Source: Lachnospiraceae bacterium UBA7205
GTDB lineage: Bacteria > Bacillota > Clostridia > Lachnospirales > Lachnospiraceae
DNA length: 64,000 nt
Direction of reading: 5' to 3'
Assembly: GCA_002490665.1 (NCBI GenBank)
Contig: DKUL01000003.1
Coordinates: 62,929 to 126,928, forward strand
Notes under the pieces: model-generated
The model's database searches: none
What the model saw: the letters and a program-made list of their open reading frames with translations, nothing else
What the model was told of the DNA's origin: nothing
Shown: in pieces, positions 22,943-31,067 of the stretch
Layout: the number at the start of each line of letters is the position of its first letter
Position numbering within the stretch: the first letter of the stretch is position 1
Made by a program: the position numbers and the translations under genes

Positions 22943-23320
22943 ATGGGTATATCAGCAGTTGCGGGACCTTCGGGGCTCGGGAACTATAGAATTTCTTCCA
23001 TTCATGGCAATCCCTACAGTATGAATGCCATACAGAAGATTGGCCAGGATAATGGGCGGTCCGGTAAGCCGCTTGTCATAGCTTCCGAGGAGAAAAAGGA
23101 CCTGTACATAAAGGACTATGGTGAGCTGGATGCACCAAAGAGCACGGCGAGCGGTGATTTTGCCGAGATGCTGAGCATCCAGGAAAGCATGGGTTCACAG
23201 AGGGATAATGGCAGGCAGTCGGGCTATGTATCCTACCTGAATGACACGATAGGCATGATGGGAATGCAGAACCGTCTGCGTGACCAGCTCAATGGGGCAG
23301 GTTTTACACCGTTTGTCTGA
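22943..23320 (+). CDS. Hypothetical protein, 125 aa
   Basis: Not recognised. It is a soluble, Gly/Ser-rich protein without Cys, without a signal peptide and without a membrane helix. The N-terminal half (MGISAVAGPSGLGNYRISSIHGNPYSM) looks unstructured; a middle stretch (KPLVIASEEKKDLYIKDYG) is more ordered, and the C-terminus is Met/Asn/Gly-rich and ends FTPFV. It has a strong -10 promoter, a very good AAAGGAGGT site 8 bp before ATG and its own terminator, so it is surely a gene and probably well expressed. Confidence 0.75.
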   Translation: MGISAVAGPSGLGNYRISSIHGNPYSMNAIQKIGQDNGRSGKPLVIASEEKKDLYIKDYGELDAPKSTASGDFAEMLSIQESMGSQRDNGRQSGYVSYLNDTIGMMGMQNRLRDQLNGAGFTPFV

Positions 23321-23327
23321 GAAAAAG

Positions 23328-23353
23328 ATGAGCGCGCGGCGCTCATTTTTTTA
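23328..23353 (+). terminator. Rho-independent terminator
   Basis: ATGAGCGC (23328-23335) with GCGCTCAT (23339-23346), 3-nt loop, followed by seven T residues. Confidence 0.9.
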
Positions 23354-23463
23354 TTGCCAATGAGAGAATAATAGTGTATGATGGAACTTGTTGGAATTTG
23401 TCGAAAAGCAACTTTTGTTGAATGAATTTGATAGTGTAAGTGTTGTATGGGGGGAGAATACAC

Positions 23464-24342
23464 ATGAAACGATATTTGGGGGCTTTTTCTTTGAGGCGGT
23501 GGATGGGATTCTGCATGGCTGTGTGTCTGATGCTTAGCCTGACGCGGGGCGTTGCGGTAAAGGCGAAGGAGACAGAGACTGCTTACAAAATCATGGTCAA
23601 TCGTGCAGCGAATTGTGTAACTGTGTATGAAAAGGATGCCGACGGAGTCTTTTGCGTACCTGTCAAGGCATTTGTATGTTCCTGTGGAAAGGAAGGACAT
23701 GAGACACCGCTTGGCACATTTCAGACAAGCAATTATTACCAGTGGCGCCTGATGGTGGATGGCACTTATGGTCATTATGCGGTTCGCTTTTACAAGGGAA
23801 TCATGTTCCATTCCATACCATATTACACGAAGAATGCCGGAAATATGGAGTGGGAGCAGTTTAACCTGCTGGGCGAGGCCGCATCGCTTGGGTGTGTGCG
23901 GCTTACGTGTGCGGACGCGAAATGGATTTATGATAACTGCGGGGAAGGGACGGAGGTTGTCGTGTATGATGACGCCGAGAACCCGGGACCGCTGGGAAAG
24001 CCTTCCGAGATAAAGCTTGCGGCGGAAAATCCGATGAGAAAGTGGGATCCCACCGACACCAGCAGCAAAAATCCATGGAATGTATTTCGTCCGACAATCT
24101 ATTTGATGGACAGTCTGGAGGATGAGGTGCTCCGGCTTCCTGTAGGTGCGTCACAGCATGACATCTACGATGCAGTCGGCTTAAAGGACTTCACAGGTGA
24201 TATCTGTGACATGGGAGAGTACACAATCCGTATATCCGGGAAGTATGATTTGAACAGGGAAGGAATTTATCAGGTATCTGTATGTGGTGTCGGAATGCAG
24301 GGGATTCGGACGGAGCGGAACATGACACTTTATGTAGGGTAA
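23464..24342 (+). CDS. Secreted L,D-transpeptidase (YkuD domain)
   Basis: 292 aa. The signal peptide is basic (MKRYLGAFSLRR) with a hydrophobic core to about residue 35. The YkuD domain (about 42-180) has the catalytic His116 in MFHSIPYY and nucleophile Cys144 in SLGCVRLT, with Arg146, as needed for 3-3 peptidoglycan cross-linking or protein attachment. After a linker, a C-terminal ~80-residue Ig-like domain (VGASQHDIYDAVG to NMTLYVG) probably serves wall or substrate binding. Start 23464 follows GGGGGGAG; an in-frame ATG at 23440 would bury the signal peptide. Confidence 0.92.
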   Translation: MKRYLGAFSLRRWMGFCMAVCLMLSLTRGVAVKAKETETAYKIMVNRAANCVTVYEKDADGVFCVPVKAFVCSCGKEGHETPLGTFQTSNYYQWRLMVDGTYGHYAVRFYKGIMFHSIPYYTKNAGNMEWEQFNLLGEAASLGCVRLTCADAKWIYDNCGEGTEVVVYDDAENPGPLGKPSEIKLAAENPMRKWDPTDTSSKNPWNVFRPTIYLMDSLEDEVLRLPVGASQHDIYDAVGLKDFTGDICDMGEYTIRISGKYDLNREGIYQVSVCGVGMQGIRTERNMTLYVG

Positions 24343-24350
24343 AACGGTAT

Positions 24351-24378
24351 GAGTAGGGGAAATGCGCTTCCCCTACTC
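24351..24378. terminator. Bidirectional terminator of the GAGTAGGGG family
   Basis: GAGTAGGGGAA (24351-24361) with its exact complement (24368-24378), 6-nt loop ATGCGC, between the convergent L,D-transpeptidase and lipoprotein genes. Confidence 0.85.
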
Positions 24379-24381
24379 GTT

Positions 24382-25407
24382 TCATTTTGCCTGGCTGGAA
24401 AAGGTGTTGTCTACCAGGTCTTCATATGGAACGTAATGTTCCAGCTCTCCTGCTTCCATTAAAATATTCTGAAGGAGGGTAAAGCTGTCCTCCGTAAACA
24501 CAAGGTCTTTTTTCCAGGTGTCCTGTGTCTGGTAACGTGTTACGATTGTGGTAATGGTCTCAAGCTCTGTCTCCGGGAACTGATTTTTAATAACAGATGC
24601 TATTTCTTCGGCAGAGTGGCTTGACACATAGTCCATGCCCTTTTGGAGCGCCTTGGTAAATGCAAGCAGGGTATCAGGGTTTTCTGCGATATAGCTTTTT
24701 CTGGCGCTGAATGCCGTGTAGGGCACATATCCGGAATCGACGCCGAGGGATGCCACGATGTATCCGGTCTGCTGGGTTTCAAGGGAGGTGGCATGCGGTT
24801 CAAATTCCACGGTGAAGTCGGCATAGCCGGCATCGCCTGCCTTTGCGCCGGCGAAGGCTGCGGCAGTGGAGCCAAAATCGATGCTCGTGTCAATTGTAAG
24901 GTCTGTCTCCGGGTCAATATGGTTCATTTTTAGGATATACTCAAATACCATCTGGGGCATTCCGCCTTTGCGTCCGCCGAGCACGTATGTCCCTTTCAGC
25001 ATATTCCAGTCAAAGTTGTCTACGGGAGTCCGGCTTACAAGGAAGTTTCCTGCGCGCTGGGTCAGCTGCGCAAAGTTGACGGCGTAGTCCTGGGCGCCCT
25101 GAAGATATGTATAGATGGATGCCTCGCTCCCCATAAAGCCGATGTCTGCTTCGCCGGTGAGCAGTGCAGTCATGGTTTTGTCCGCGCCGTACCCGGTCAC
25201 AAGTTCAAGGTCGATACCTTCGTCTGCAAAATATCCCTCTTCAATGGCAACATACATCGGGGCATAAAAAATCGAATGTGCCACTTCATTTAATGTAACT
25301 TTTGTGAGACCGCCCGCACTGTTTTTTTCGCGCGCACAGCCACAGAGTACTGACGAAAGAACCAAAACGGTTATCAGAAAGGCGGATAAGGCTCTCCTTA
25401 TTTTCAT
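24382..25407 (-). CDS. Orphan NMT1/THI5-type ABC substrate-binding lipoprotein
   Basis: 341 aa. Signal peptide MKIRRALSAFLITVLVLSSVL followed by Cys (lipobox LCGC). The mature part (NEVAHSIFYAPMYVAIEEGYFADEGIDLELVTGYGADK) has the SsuA/THI5/NMT1 fold used to bind thiamine precursors, riboflavin, nitrate, sulfonates or similar. The start is set by the signal peptide and AGGTG 8 bp upstream, although the frame is open to 25560. No permease or ATPase gene is adjacent on either side, so the transporter partners must be elsewhere. Ligand cannot be told. Confidence 0.9.
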   Translation of the reverse strand: MKIRRALSAFLITVLVLSSVLCGCAREKNSAGGLTKVTLNEVAHSIFYAPMYVAIEEGYFADEGIDLELVTGYGADKTMTALLTGEADIGFMGSEASIYTYLQGAQDYAVNFAQLTQRAGNFLVSRTPVDNFDWNMLKGTYVLGGRKGGMPQMVFEYILKMNHIDPETDLTIDTSIDFGSTAAAFAGAKAGDAGYADFTVEFEPHATSLETQQTGYIVASLGVDSGYVPYTAFSARKSYIAENPDTLLAFTKALQKGMDYVSSHSAEEIASVIKNQFPETELETITTIVTRYQTQDTWKKDLVFTEDSFTLLQNILMEAGELEHYVPYEDLVDNTFSSQAK

Positions 25408-25467
25408 GGTAATCACCTGTTTCCTTTTTTTTAGTATATGTGGGGAAAGAAAAAAGGTGTGAAAAGC

Positions 25468-25496
25468 TTTAAAAAAGGTAGAAATTTTGGTATACT
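25468..25496 (+). promoter_or_regulatory. Candidate promoter of pcrA
   Basis: TTTAAA (25468-25473), 17-bp spacer, TATACT (25491-25496), about 55 bp upstream of the start codon. Confidence 0.45.
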
Positions 25497-25558
25497 GGAA
25501 AAACATAGTGTTTGGATTTTGACAGGGCATATTTAGAAAATAAGAAAGGATTGAAACC

Positions 25559-28045
25559 ATGAGCCTTTATGATACATTGAATGAACAGCAGAAAAAGGGA
25601 GTTTTTACCACGGAAGGCCCCGTGCTTATCCTTGCCGGCGCGGGTAGCGGGAAAACGAGCGTGCTCACAAGGCGTATTGCATACCTGATAGAAAACAAAG
25701 GCGTGAATCCATGGAACATTCTGGCGATTACCTTCACAAACAAGGCGGCGGGGGAGATGCGTGACAGGGTCGATAGTATTGTCGGATTTGGTTCGGAGAG
25801 CATATGGGTCTCCACGTTCCACGCAACCTGTGTGCGGATTCTCCGGAGATATATTGACAGAATCGGATATGACCACAGTTTTACGATTTATGACACCGAT
25901 GATTCCAGGAGTGTGATGAAGGATGTGTGCAAGAGGCTGGATATTGACACAAAACAATTGAAGGAGCGGACGATTCTGGGGGCAATATCCTCGGCAAAGG
26001 ACAATCTTGTTACTACGACGGAGTATGAAAGGTCTGCCGTTGGGGATTATATCAAAAAGCGAATATCGGCGGCGTATGCGGAGTACCAGCTTACGTTAAA
26101 GAAAAATAACGCCCTTGATTTTGACGATTTGATTGGAAAGACGGTCGAGCTGTTCAGGAGCTGTCCGGATGTGCTGGAAAACTACCAGAACCGTTTTCAA
26201 TATATTATGGTGGACGAGTACCAGGACACCAACACGGCGCAGTTTGAGCTGATACGGCTTCTGGCAGAGAAGAACCAAAATCTCTGCGTTGTCGGGGATG
26301 ATGACCAGTCCATATACAAGTTCAGGGGGGCAAACATTCGGAATATCCTCGATTTTGAACAGGTTTATCCGGATGCGGCAGTCATTAAGCTGGAGCAGAA
26401 TTACCGCTCCACGCAGAATGTCCTTGATGCGGCGAATGCGGTTATCAAAAACAATGTTGCGCGCAAGGATAAGGCACTGTGGACGGATAAGGGCGCCGGA
26501 AACCGCATCCACTTCCGGCAGTTTGACAATGCCTATGAGGAAGCAGAGTACATAGCAGGTGATATTAAACGAAAAAAACGTGAGCTGGTAAGCGATTACA
26601 GCCAGTGTGCGGTGCTTTACAGGACGAATGCGCAGTCACGTCTTTTGGAGGAGAGCTTTGTCGCACTGAACATTCCCTATAACGTGGTGGGCGGTGTAAA
26701 TTTCTATGCGAGAAAAGAGATTAAGGACATTCTGGCGTATTTAAAGACGATTGACAACGGCAGGGATGACCTGGCAGTAAAGCGAATCATCAATGTGCCA
26801 AGGCGGGGAATCGGCGCTGCGAGCATTGCAAAGGTACAGGATTATGCGGATCATATGGGGCTGAGTTTTTTTGAGGCATTACAGCAGGTAGACGACATAC
26901 CTGCCATGGCGAAAGGGAAATCGGCGGATAAGCTCAGGGACTTTGCGACGATGATTCGGATGTTCCGCACAAAAATGCAGTCAGGTTCCCTGGAAGATTT
27001 AATATCAGGTGTTATAGAAACGACAGGCTACGTGAAGGAGCTTGAGGATTCCGATGAGGATGATGCGGAAGACAGAATGGAGAATATTGATGAACTCATT
27101 ACGAAGCTGGTAAGCTTTGAGATGGAGCGGGAGGAACGCGGCGAGGAAGCCACGCTTTCGGCATTCCTTGAGGAGGTTGCGCTGGTGGCTGACATAGACG
27201 GAGTTGGCAAGGATGACAACAAGGTACTGCTGATGACGCTCCACAGTGCAAAAGGGCTTGAGTTTTCACAGGTGTATTTGTCGGGGCTTGAAGATGGCAT
27301 TTTCCCAAGTTATATGACAATTACTTCGGACAATCCGGAGGACATTGAGGAGGAACGGCGCCTTGCCTACGTGGGAATCACGCGCGCAAAGGAGGATTTG
27401 ACCATCACGTATGCAAAGGCGCGTATGATCCGGGGGGAGACACAGTACAATGCCGTGAGCCGTTTCGTGAAGGAAATTCCGGACAGGCTTCTTGACAATA
27501 AGCTGCCATCTGCAAAAAGACGGGATGCGGATGATTATGGCAGCGATTCCTACCAGAAAAGTATCTTTCAGGCGAAACCATTCCAGGCAGATCCGGCAAA
27601 AAGCGGAGGGAACAGCTGGATGGAAGCAGCATCATACCTTGATGAATATAACCGGAAGGCGGCAGCCAAGCCGGTGCAGAGACGAGAACAGCTGAGTGAC
27701 ACGGTGTTTGACAAGCCAAAAAGCAGCAGTGCGCCTGCTGTGAAAAAGGATTTGTCTGAAATTCTGGCATCCCGTCCGAAAGCCGTCGTCCGAAAAAAGG
27801 AAACACCTGACGCAAATAAACCATATATTGCTAAATCACTGGACGGCCTCACGAAAGGAGCGCCGGTCATGGCGGCAGGCGGTCCGGGGTATGCGGAAGG
27901 CGACAGGGTGCAGCATGTCAAGTACGGTGCGGGCACTGTCCTGAATATTGTGCAGGACACAAGGGATTACAAGGTAACTGTAAATTTTGACGGTTACGGC
28001 AACAAAATTATGTATGCGGCGTTTGCAAAGCTGAAAAAGTTATAG
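25559..28045 (+). CDS. pcrA: ATP-dependent DNA helicase PcrA (UvrD/Rep family)
   Basis: 828 aa, superfamily 1A 3'-5' helicase for repair and removal of proteins or RNA polymerase from DNA. Motif I is GAGSGKT with Lys32, followed by ITFTNKAAGEM (Ia), VDEYQDTN (II), GDDDQSIYKFRGA (III), LMTLHSAKGLEF (V) and RRLAYVGITRAKEDL (VI). After a variable linker (~650-770) the C-terminus (YAEGDRVQHVKYGAGTVLNI to FAKLKKL) is the Tudor-like RNA-polymerase-interacting domain of PcrA. Full length; AAAGGA lies 9 bp before the ATG. Confidence 0.97.
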   Translation: MSLYDTLNEQQKKGVFTTEGPVLILAGAGSGKTSVLTRRIAYLIENKGVNPWNILAITFTNKAAGEMRDRVDSIVGFGSESIWVSTFHATCVRILRRYIDRIGYDHSFTIYDTDDSRSVMKDVCKRLDIDTKQLKERTILGAISSAKDNLVTTTEYERSAVGDYIKKRISAAYAEYQLTLKKNNALDFDDLIGKTVELFRSCPDVLENYQNRFQYIMVDEYQDTNTAQFELIRLLAEKNQNLCVVGDDDQSIYKFRGANIRNILDFEQVYPDAAVIKLEQNYRSTQNVLDAANAVIKNNVARKDKALWTDKGAGNRIHFRQFDNAYEEAEYIAGDIKRKKRELVSDYSQCAVLYRTNAQSRLLEESFVALNIPYNVVGGVNFYARKEIKDILAYLKTIDNGRDDLAVKRIINVPRRGIGAASIAKVQDYADHMGLSFFEALQQVDDIPAMAKGKSADKLRDFATMIRMFRTKMQSGSLEDLISGVIETTGYVKELEDSDEDDAEDRMENIDELITKLVSFEMEREERGEEATLSAFLEEVALVADIDGVGKDDNKVLLMTLHSAKGLEFSQVYLSGLEDGIFPSYMTITSDNPEDIEEERRLAYVGITRAKEDLTITYAKARMIRGETQYNAVSRFVKEIPDRLLDNKLPSAKRRDADDYGSDSYQKSIFQAKPFQADPAKSGGNSWMEAASYLDEYNRKAAAKPVQRREQLSDTVFDKPKSSSAPAVKKDLSEILASRPKAVVRKKETPDANKPYIAKSLDGLTKGAPVMAAGGPGYAEGDRVQHVKYGAGTVLNIVQDTRDYKVTVNFDGYGNKIMYAAFAKLKKL

Positions 28046-28131
28046 TGTTCCTTGTAACAGGAAGCCGAAAGCTGAACTGTTACGAACTGTTACAATTTTA
28101 GTATAACTTTAGCAATAAAAAGGTAGTAAAA

Positions 28132-28161
28132 TTGGCGAAATAGTGATATGATATATATAAC
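28132..28161 (+). promoter_or_regulatory. Candidate promoter of the acidic membrane protein gene
   Basis: TTGGCG (28132-28137), 18-bp spacer, TATAAC (28156-28161). Confidence 0.45.
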
Positions 28162-28165
28162 GTGG

Positions 28166-28260
28166 CTATTTAGTGGTGAATCGAGCTTTGAATAGCTATT
28201 ATGTTATGACTGCATAACATAACTTTATGGGCGCGACGAATAGCGCCTGTTATAAAAAGC
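28166..28260 (+). promoter_or_regulatory. Structured 5' leader, unknown type
   Basis: About 130 nt separate promoter and gene. Three hairpins follow one another: GCTATT/AATAGC (about 28165-28196), a perfect 10-bp stem TTATGTTATG/CATAACATAA with 4-nt loop (28199-28222), and GGCGC/GCGCC (about 28229-28246). I do not recognise a known riboswitch in it. Confidence 0.4.
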
Positions 28261-28297
28261 TATATTTTATATTAAAGAAACGAAAGGGGCTTTTGAA

Positions 28298-28621
28298 ATG
28301 AAAAAGTGGGATGAATTGGTAGATTACCTGCAGGACAAAAATTTAGTGGGTAATGATATCCTGAGCAAGTACTATTCAAAAAATGAAATTAAGAAAGACA
28401 ATGAGAAGAAGTGCAACACATTACTCTGGGCGCTTGCCATCGTCGGCGCAGTTGCCGCAGTAGCAGCCATTGCGTATGCAGTATACCGCTATATGACACC
28501 GGACTATCTGGATGATTTCGATGACGAGTTTGACGATGACTTTGAGGATGACTTCTTTGATGATGAGGAAGACGAGGAACAGGAGTCAGCTAAGGAGAAT
28601 GAGTACACGACTGTGAAATAA
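28298..28621 (+). CDS. Hypothetical single-pass membrane protein with acidic tail, 107 aa
   Basis: Not recognised. Residues 1-43 are charged (MKKWDELVDYLQDKNLVGND), residues 46-66 form one hydrophobic helix (LLWALAIVGAVAAVAAIAYAV), and residues 73-98 are almost entirely Asp, Glu and Phe. The positive residues flank the helix on both sides, so topology is unclear. AAAGGGG precedes the ATG by about 9 bp. It has its own promoter, a structured leader and a strong terminator. The acidic tail could bind cations or a basic partner protein; that is a guess. Confidence 0.8.
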   Translation: MKKWDELVDYLQDKNLVGNDILSKYYSKNEIKKDNEKKCNTLLWALAIVGAVAAVAAIAYAVYRYMTPDYLDDFDDEFDDDFEDDFFDDEEDEEQESAKENEYTTVK

Positions 28622-28639
28622 GTTACACAGGTGCGATAA

Positions 28640-28670
28640 TGGGGTGCTGGGAAGCCAGCACTCCATTTTT
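28640..28670 (+). terminator. Rho-independent terminator
   Basis: 11-bp stem (28640-28650 with 28655-28665, one G-U pair), GAAG tetraloop, then T5. Confidence 0.9.
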
Positions 28671-28691
28671 ACGGTATGGGTGTTATTTTAT

Positions 28692-28769
28692 GCGCAGACC
28701 CATGCAGGGGAAATATGCCGCTAAGGCGGTGCATGGGTTGCGCGGTGCGTGGGGAAGACGGCTCTTCCC
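28692..28769 (+). promoter_or_regulatory. Structured leader of rlmD
   Basis: A long hairpin: GCGC plus ACCCATGCA (28692-28706) pairs with TGCATGGGT plus GCGC (28730-28743) and encloses a CCGC/GCGG mini-hairpin. It is followed by GGGAAGA (28752-28758) with TCTTCCC (28763-28769). The whole lies 40-115 nt before the start codon. Confidence 0.45.
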
Positions 28770-28807
28770 TGCCTAATTTATGGAAAATGACGGAATTGGA
28801 GGTTTGG

Positions 28808-30235
28808 ATGAAGAAAGGCCAGATTTGTGAAGGATATGTGCAGCGGATTGATTTTCCGAATAAAGGTGTTATTTTATGTGGGGAAGAAACAGTCATTGTG
28901 AAGAACGTACTTCCCGGACAGAAGGTTTCCTTTGTGATAAACAAAAAACGGAAGGGGAAGGCAGAAGGCAGGGTGCTGGAAGTAATGGAAAAGGCACCGT
29001 ATGAAATGGAGGATGCCTGTCCGCATTTTGGATTGTGCGGCGGCTGCAGTTACCAAAGTGTTCCATATGAGAGACAGCTTGCAATAAAAGAAAGCCAGGT
29101 GAAGCGCCTGCTCAGCCCTGCTTTTGAAAAACAGATGTTACTGAATGGAGCCGGGACGGACACGGAACAATATATGGATGGTATTTTTGAGGGAATAAAG
29201 GCGAGTCCTGTACAGTATGACTACAGGAATAAGATGGAGTTTTCCTTTGGGGATGCGTATAAGGACGGACCGCTTGCGTTGGGTATGCACAGGCGGGGAA
29301 GCTTTTATGATATTGTGTCTGTGCGGGAGTGCCGCATCGTGGACGAGGATTATAGAAAGGTACTGGCATGTGTCCTGGACTATTTTACAGAAAAAAACAG
29401 CAGTTATTTCCATAGAATCCGCCATGAGGGTTACCTAAGGCACCTGCTTGTCAGAAAAGCGCAGAAAACAGGCGAGATGCTGATTGCACTCGTGACAACC
29501 ACACAGGAGGCACATGACCTGGAACCGCTGGTGGCACGGCTGCTGGCACTGCCGCTAAAAGGAAAGATAACAGGTGTGCTCCACACAAAGAATGATTCCC
29601 TTGCGGATGTTGTACAGAGCGATGAGACTGTTATTTTATATGGGCAGGATTATTTTTATGAGGAATTGCTGGGACTTCGTTTTCAGATTTCCCTGTTTTC
29701 TTTTTTCCAGACGAATACATTGGGCGCAGAGGTCTTGTATGAGACTGTCCGCGATTTTTTAGGAGATATTTCCGGTGACGGCAGGAACGACAAGGTAGTA
29801 TTCGATTTGTACAGTGGCACAGGAACCATTGCCCAGCTTTTGGCACCCGTCGCAAAGGAAGTGATTGGTGTGGAGATCGTGGAGGAGGCTGTGCTGGCGG
29901 CGCGGCAGAATGCAGAACGGAACGGACTGGGCAACTGTGTGTTTATCGCGGGGGATGTGCTAAAGGTGCTTGATGACATTGCAGAAAAACCGGATTTTAT
30001 CGTACTTGACCCGCCGCGTGACGGCATTCATCCCAAAGCGCTTCGAAAAATTATTGATTACCAGGTGGACAGGATTGTGTACATAAGCTGTAAACCCACA
30101 AGTCTTGGGCGGGATTTGGAGATGCTGATTGATGGAGGATACCGGATGGAAAGGGCAGTGGCAGTCGACCAGTTTCCGGGGACGGTGCATGTGGAGACAA
30201 TCGTAAAACTTTCCCTGAAAAATCAGCATTCTTAG
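28808..30235 (+). CDS. rlmD: 23S rRNA (uracil-C5)-methyltransferase, RlmD/RumA type
   Basis: 475 aa. An N-terminal TRAM domain (GQICEGYVQRIDFPNKG to GRVLEV, about 1-60) is followed by an iron-sulfur cluster site with Cys71, Cys77 and Cys80 (CPHFGLCGGC), then the SAM-binding domain (DLYSGTGTIAQL, DPPRDGIHPK) and nucleophile Cys428 in YISCKPTSLGRDL. It methylates a uridine in 23S rRNA, U1939 in the E. coli RlmD case; some Gram-positive homologues modify U747 or tRNA instead. Start 28808 has GGAGG 5 bp upstream; the frame extends to 28676 without any ribosome site. Confidence 0.9.
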   Translation: MKKGQICEGYVQRIDFPNKGVILCGEETVIVKNVLPGQKVSFVINKKRKGKAEGRVLEVMEKAPYEMEDACPHFGLCGGCSYQSVPYERQLAIKESQVKRLLSPAFEKQMLLNGAGTDTEQYMDGIFEGIKASPVQYDYRNKMEFSFGDAYKDGPLALGMHRRGSFYDIVSVRECRIVDEDYRKVLACVLDYFTEKNSSYFHRIRHEGYLRHLLVRKAQKTGEMLIALVTTTQEAHDLEPLVARLLALPLKGKITGVLHTKNDSLADVVQSDETVILYGQDYFYEELLGLRFQISLFSFFQTNTLGAEVLYETVRDFLGDISGDGRNDKVVFDLYSGTGTIAQLLAPVAKEVIGVEIVEEAVLAARQNAERNGLGNCVFIAGDVLKVLDDIAEKPDFIVLDPPRDGIHPKALRKIIDYQVDRIVYISCKPTSLGRDLEMLIDGGYRMERAVAVDQFPGTVHVETIVKLSLKNQHS

Positions 30236-30381
30236 GCATTACAAAGGGCGAAGATGTAGTTTTGCCTACGTCGTGCCAACGCCGGATTCAGATGCTGGCA
30301 TCGCATTCTTTGCAAAGGAAGTCGATTAGAGGCTTATTGATTCATAGACCAATAGGTACAGGACTCTGCCAGAACTGTTGA

Positions 30382-30666
30382 ATGAAAAACTGCCTGTGTG
30401 TTGATACTAAATTGCAGGGGAGTATGGATGACACAATCCCCAAAAGGTATGTATTACGCCTGAAACGGTGGGAGCTTCCGGGTTTTCAGGGGAAACAAGT
30501 CCTATTCAATGCCAGAAGTGAATCCGCATTGGAGAAAAAATCTTTCAGGGAAGGCACGGAACACAGGCGTATCGTGATACCAGCAGCATGGTTTTATGAA
30601 TGGAACCGAAATAAGGAAAAGAATATTTTTTACAGAAAAGGAGAGTCAGTACTCTTTGTGGTTTGA
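30382..30666 (+). pseudogene. SOS response-associated peptidase (SRAP/YedK) fragment
   Basis: The reading frame contains the SRAP core (LPGFQGKQVLFNARSESALEKKSFREG, then HRRIVIPAAWFYEWNRNKEK, then ESVLFV). SRAP proteins shield abasic sites in single-stranded DNA through Cys2 of an N-terminal MCGR motif. Here that N-terminal part is missing and the frame stops right after the FYEW block, losing the C-terminal half with the conserved His. RR(C) reads RRI. It is therefore a remnant, truncated on both sides; the 145 bp before it show broken coding-like sequence. Confidence 0.8.
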
Positions 30667-30673
30667 CTTGAAT

Positions 30674-30720
30674 AAAAAAAACAGGACAAAAATTACTTGA
30701 ATTTTTGTCCTGTTTTTTTT
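30674..30720. terminator. Strong terminator, 21-bp perfect stem
   Basis: 30674-30694 is exactly complementary to 30700-30720 with a 5-nt loop ACTTG. An A run on one side and a T run on the other let it work in both directions. Confidence 0.9.
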
Positions 30721-30749
30721 GTCAGATTTTATAGATACATAGCATGAAA

Positions 30750-30796
30750 AGTACTTCTATCCACTCGCGGCAGAGGCTGCTTCGCGGAGAAGTACT
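30750..30796. repeat. Palindromic element
   Basis: AGTACTTCT (30750-30758) pairs with AGAAGTACT (30788-30796); inside, CGCG and GCAG pair with CTGC and CGCG. It lacks a T tract, so it is not a simple terminator. Confidence 0.6.
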
Positions 30797-31067
30797 AAGT
30801 TTCACGCCGAAAAATACTCTGGCCTGCCAAACAAAAAAACAGCACCTAAATAAAAAATGGCACACTGAAATTTACATTGGATTTTTTTATGCTAATGAAT
30901 AACAGAAATTGTGTGAAACAAATAAAGAGGGTGCGGACAAATGAAACAAAAAGGACACAGGAGAAAAGGCAATTGTGCCAAAGCTGCGGGAATCTGAGGC
31001 AAGAATGCTGTACCAGACAGGACTTATATGGGCTGGCAGGCATGAAAAATAAGAAAGGATTACAATT

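Larger units (their letters stand above)
30236..31067. other. Gene-poor, decayed region
   Basis: About 830 bp with no intact gene. It holds an SRAP-family gene fragment (30382-30666), a 21-bp-stem terminator (30674-30720), a 47-nt palindromic element (30750-30796) and about 270 bp of A-rich sequence with frames broken by stops. A weak TTTACA-N16-TAATGA at 30871-30898 might drive the GH94 gene. Confidence 0.5.

Noticed and set aside
28046..28297. Known riboswitch upstream of the acidic membrane protein
   Set aside because: I looked for the hallmark sequences of cyclic-di-GMP, SAM, cobalamin, preQ1 and guanidine-type riboswitches and saw none; only unnamed hairpins remain.
28676..28807. 44-residue N-terminal extension of the RlmD-type protein with several Cys
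   Set aside because: In frame, but no ribosome site precedes 28676, the DNA folds into strong hairpins, and GGAGG sits correctly before the ATG at 28808.
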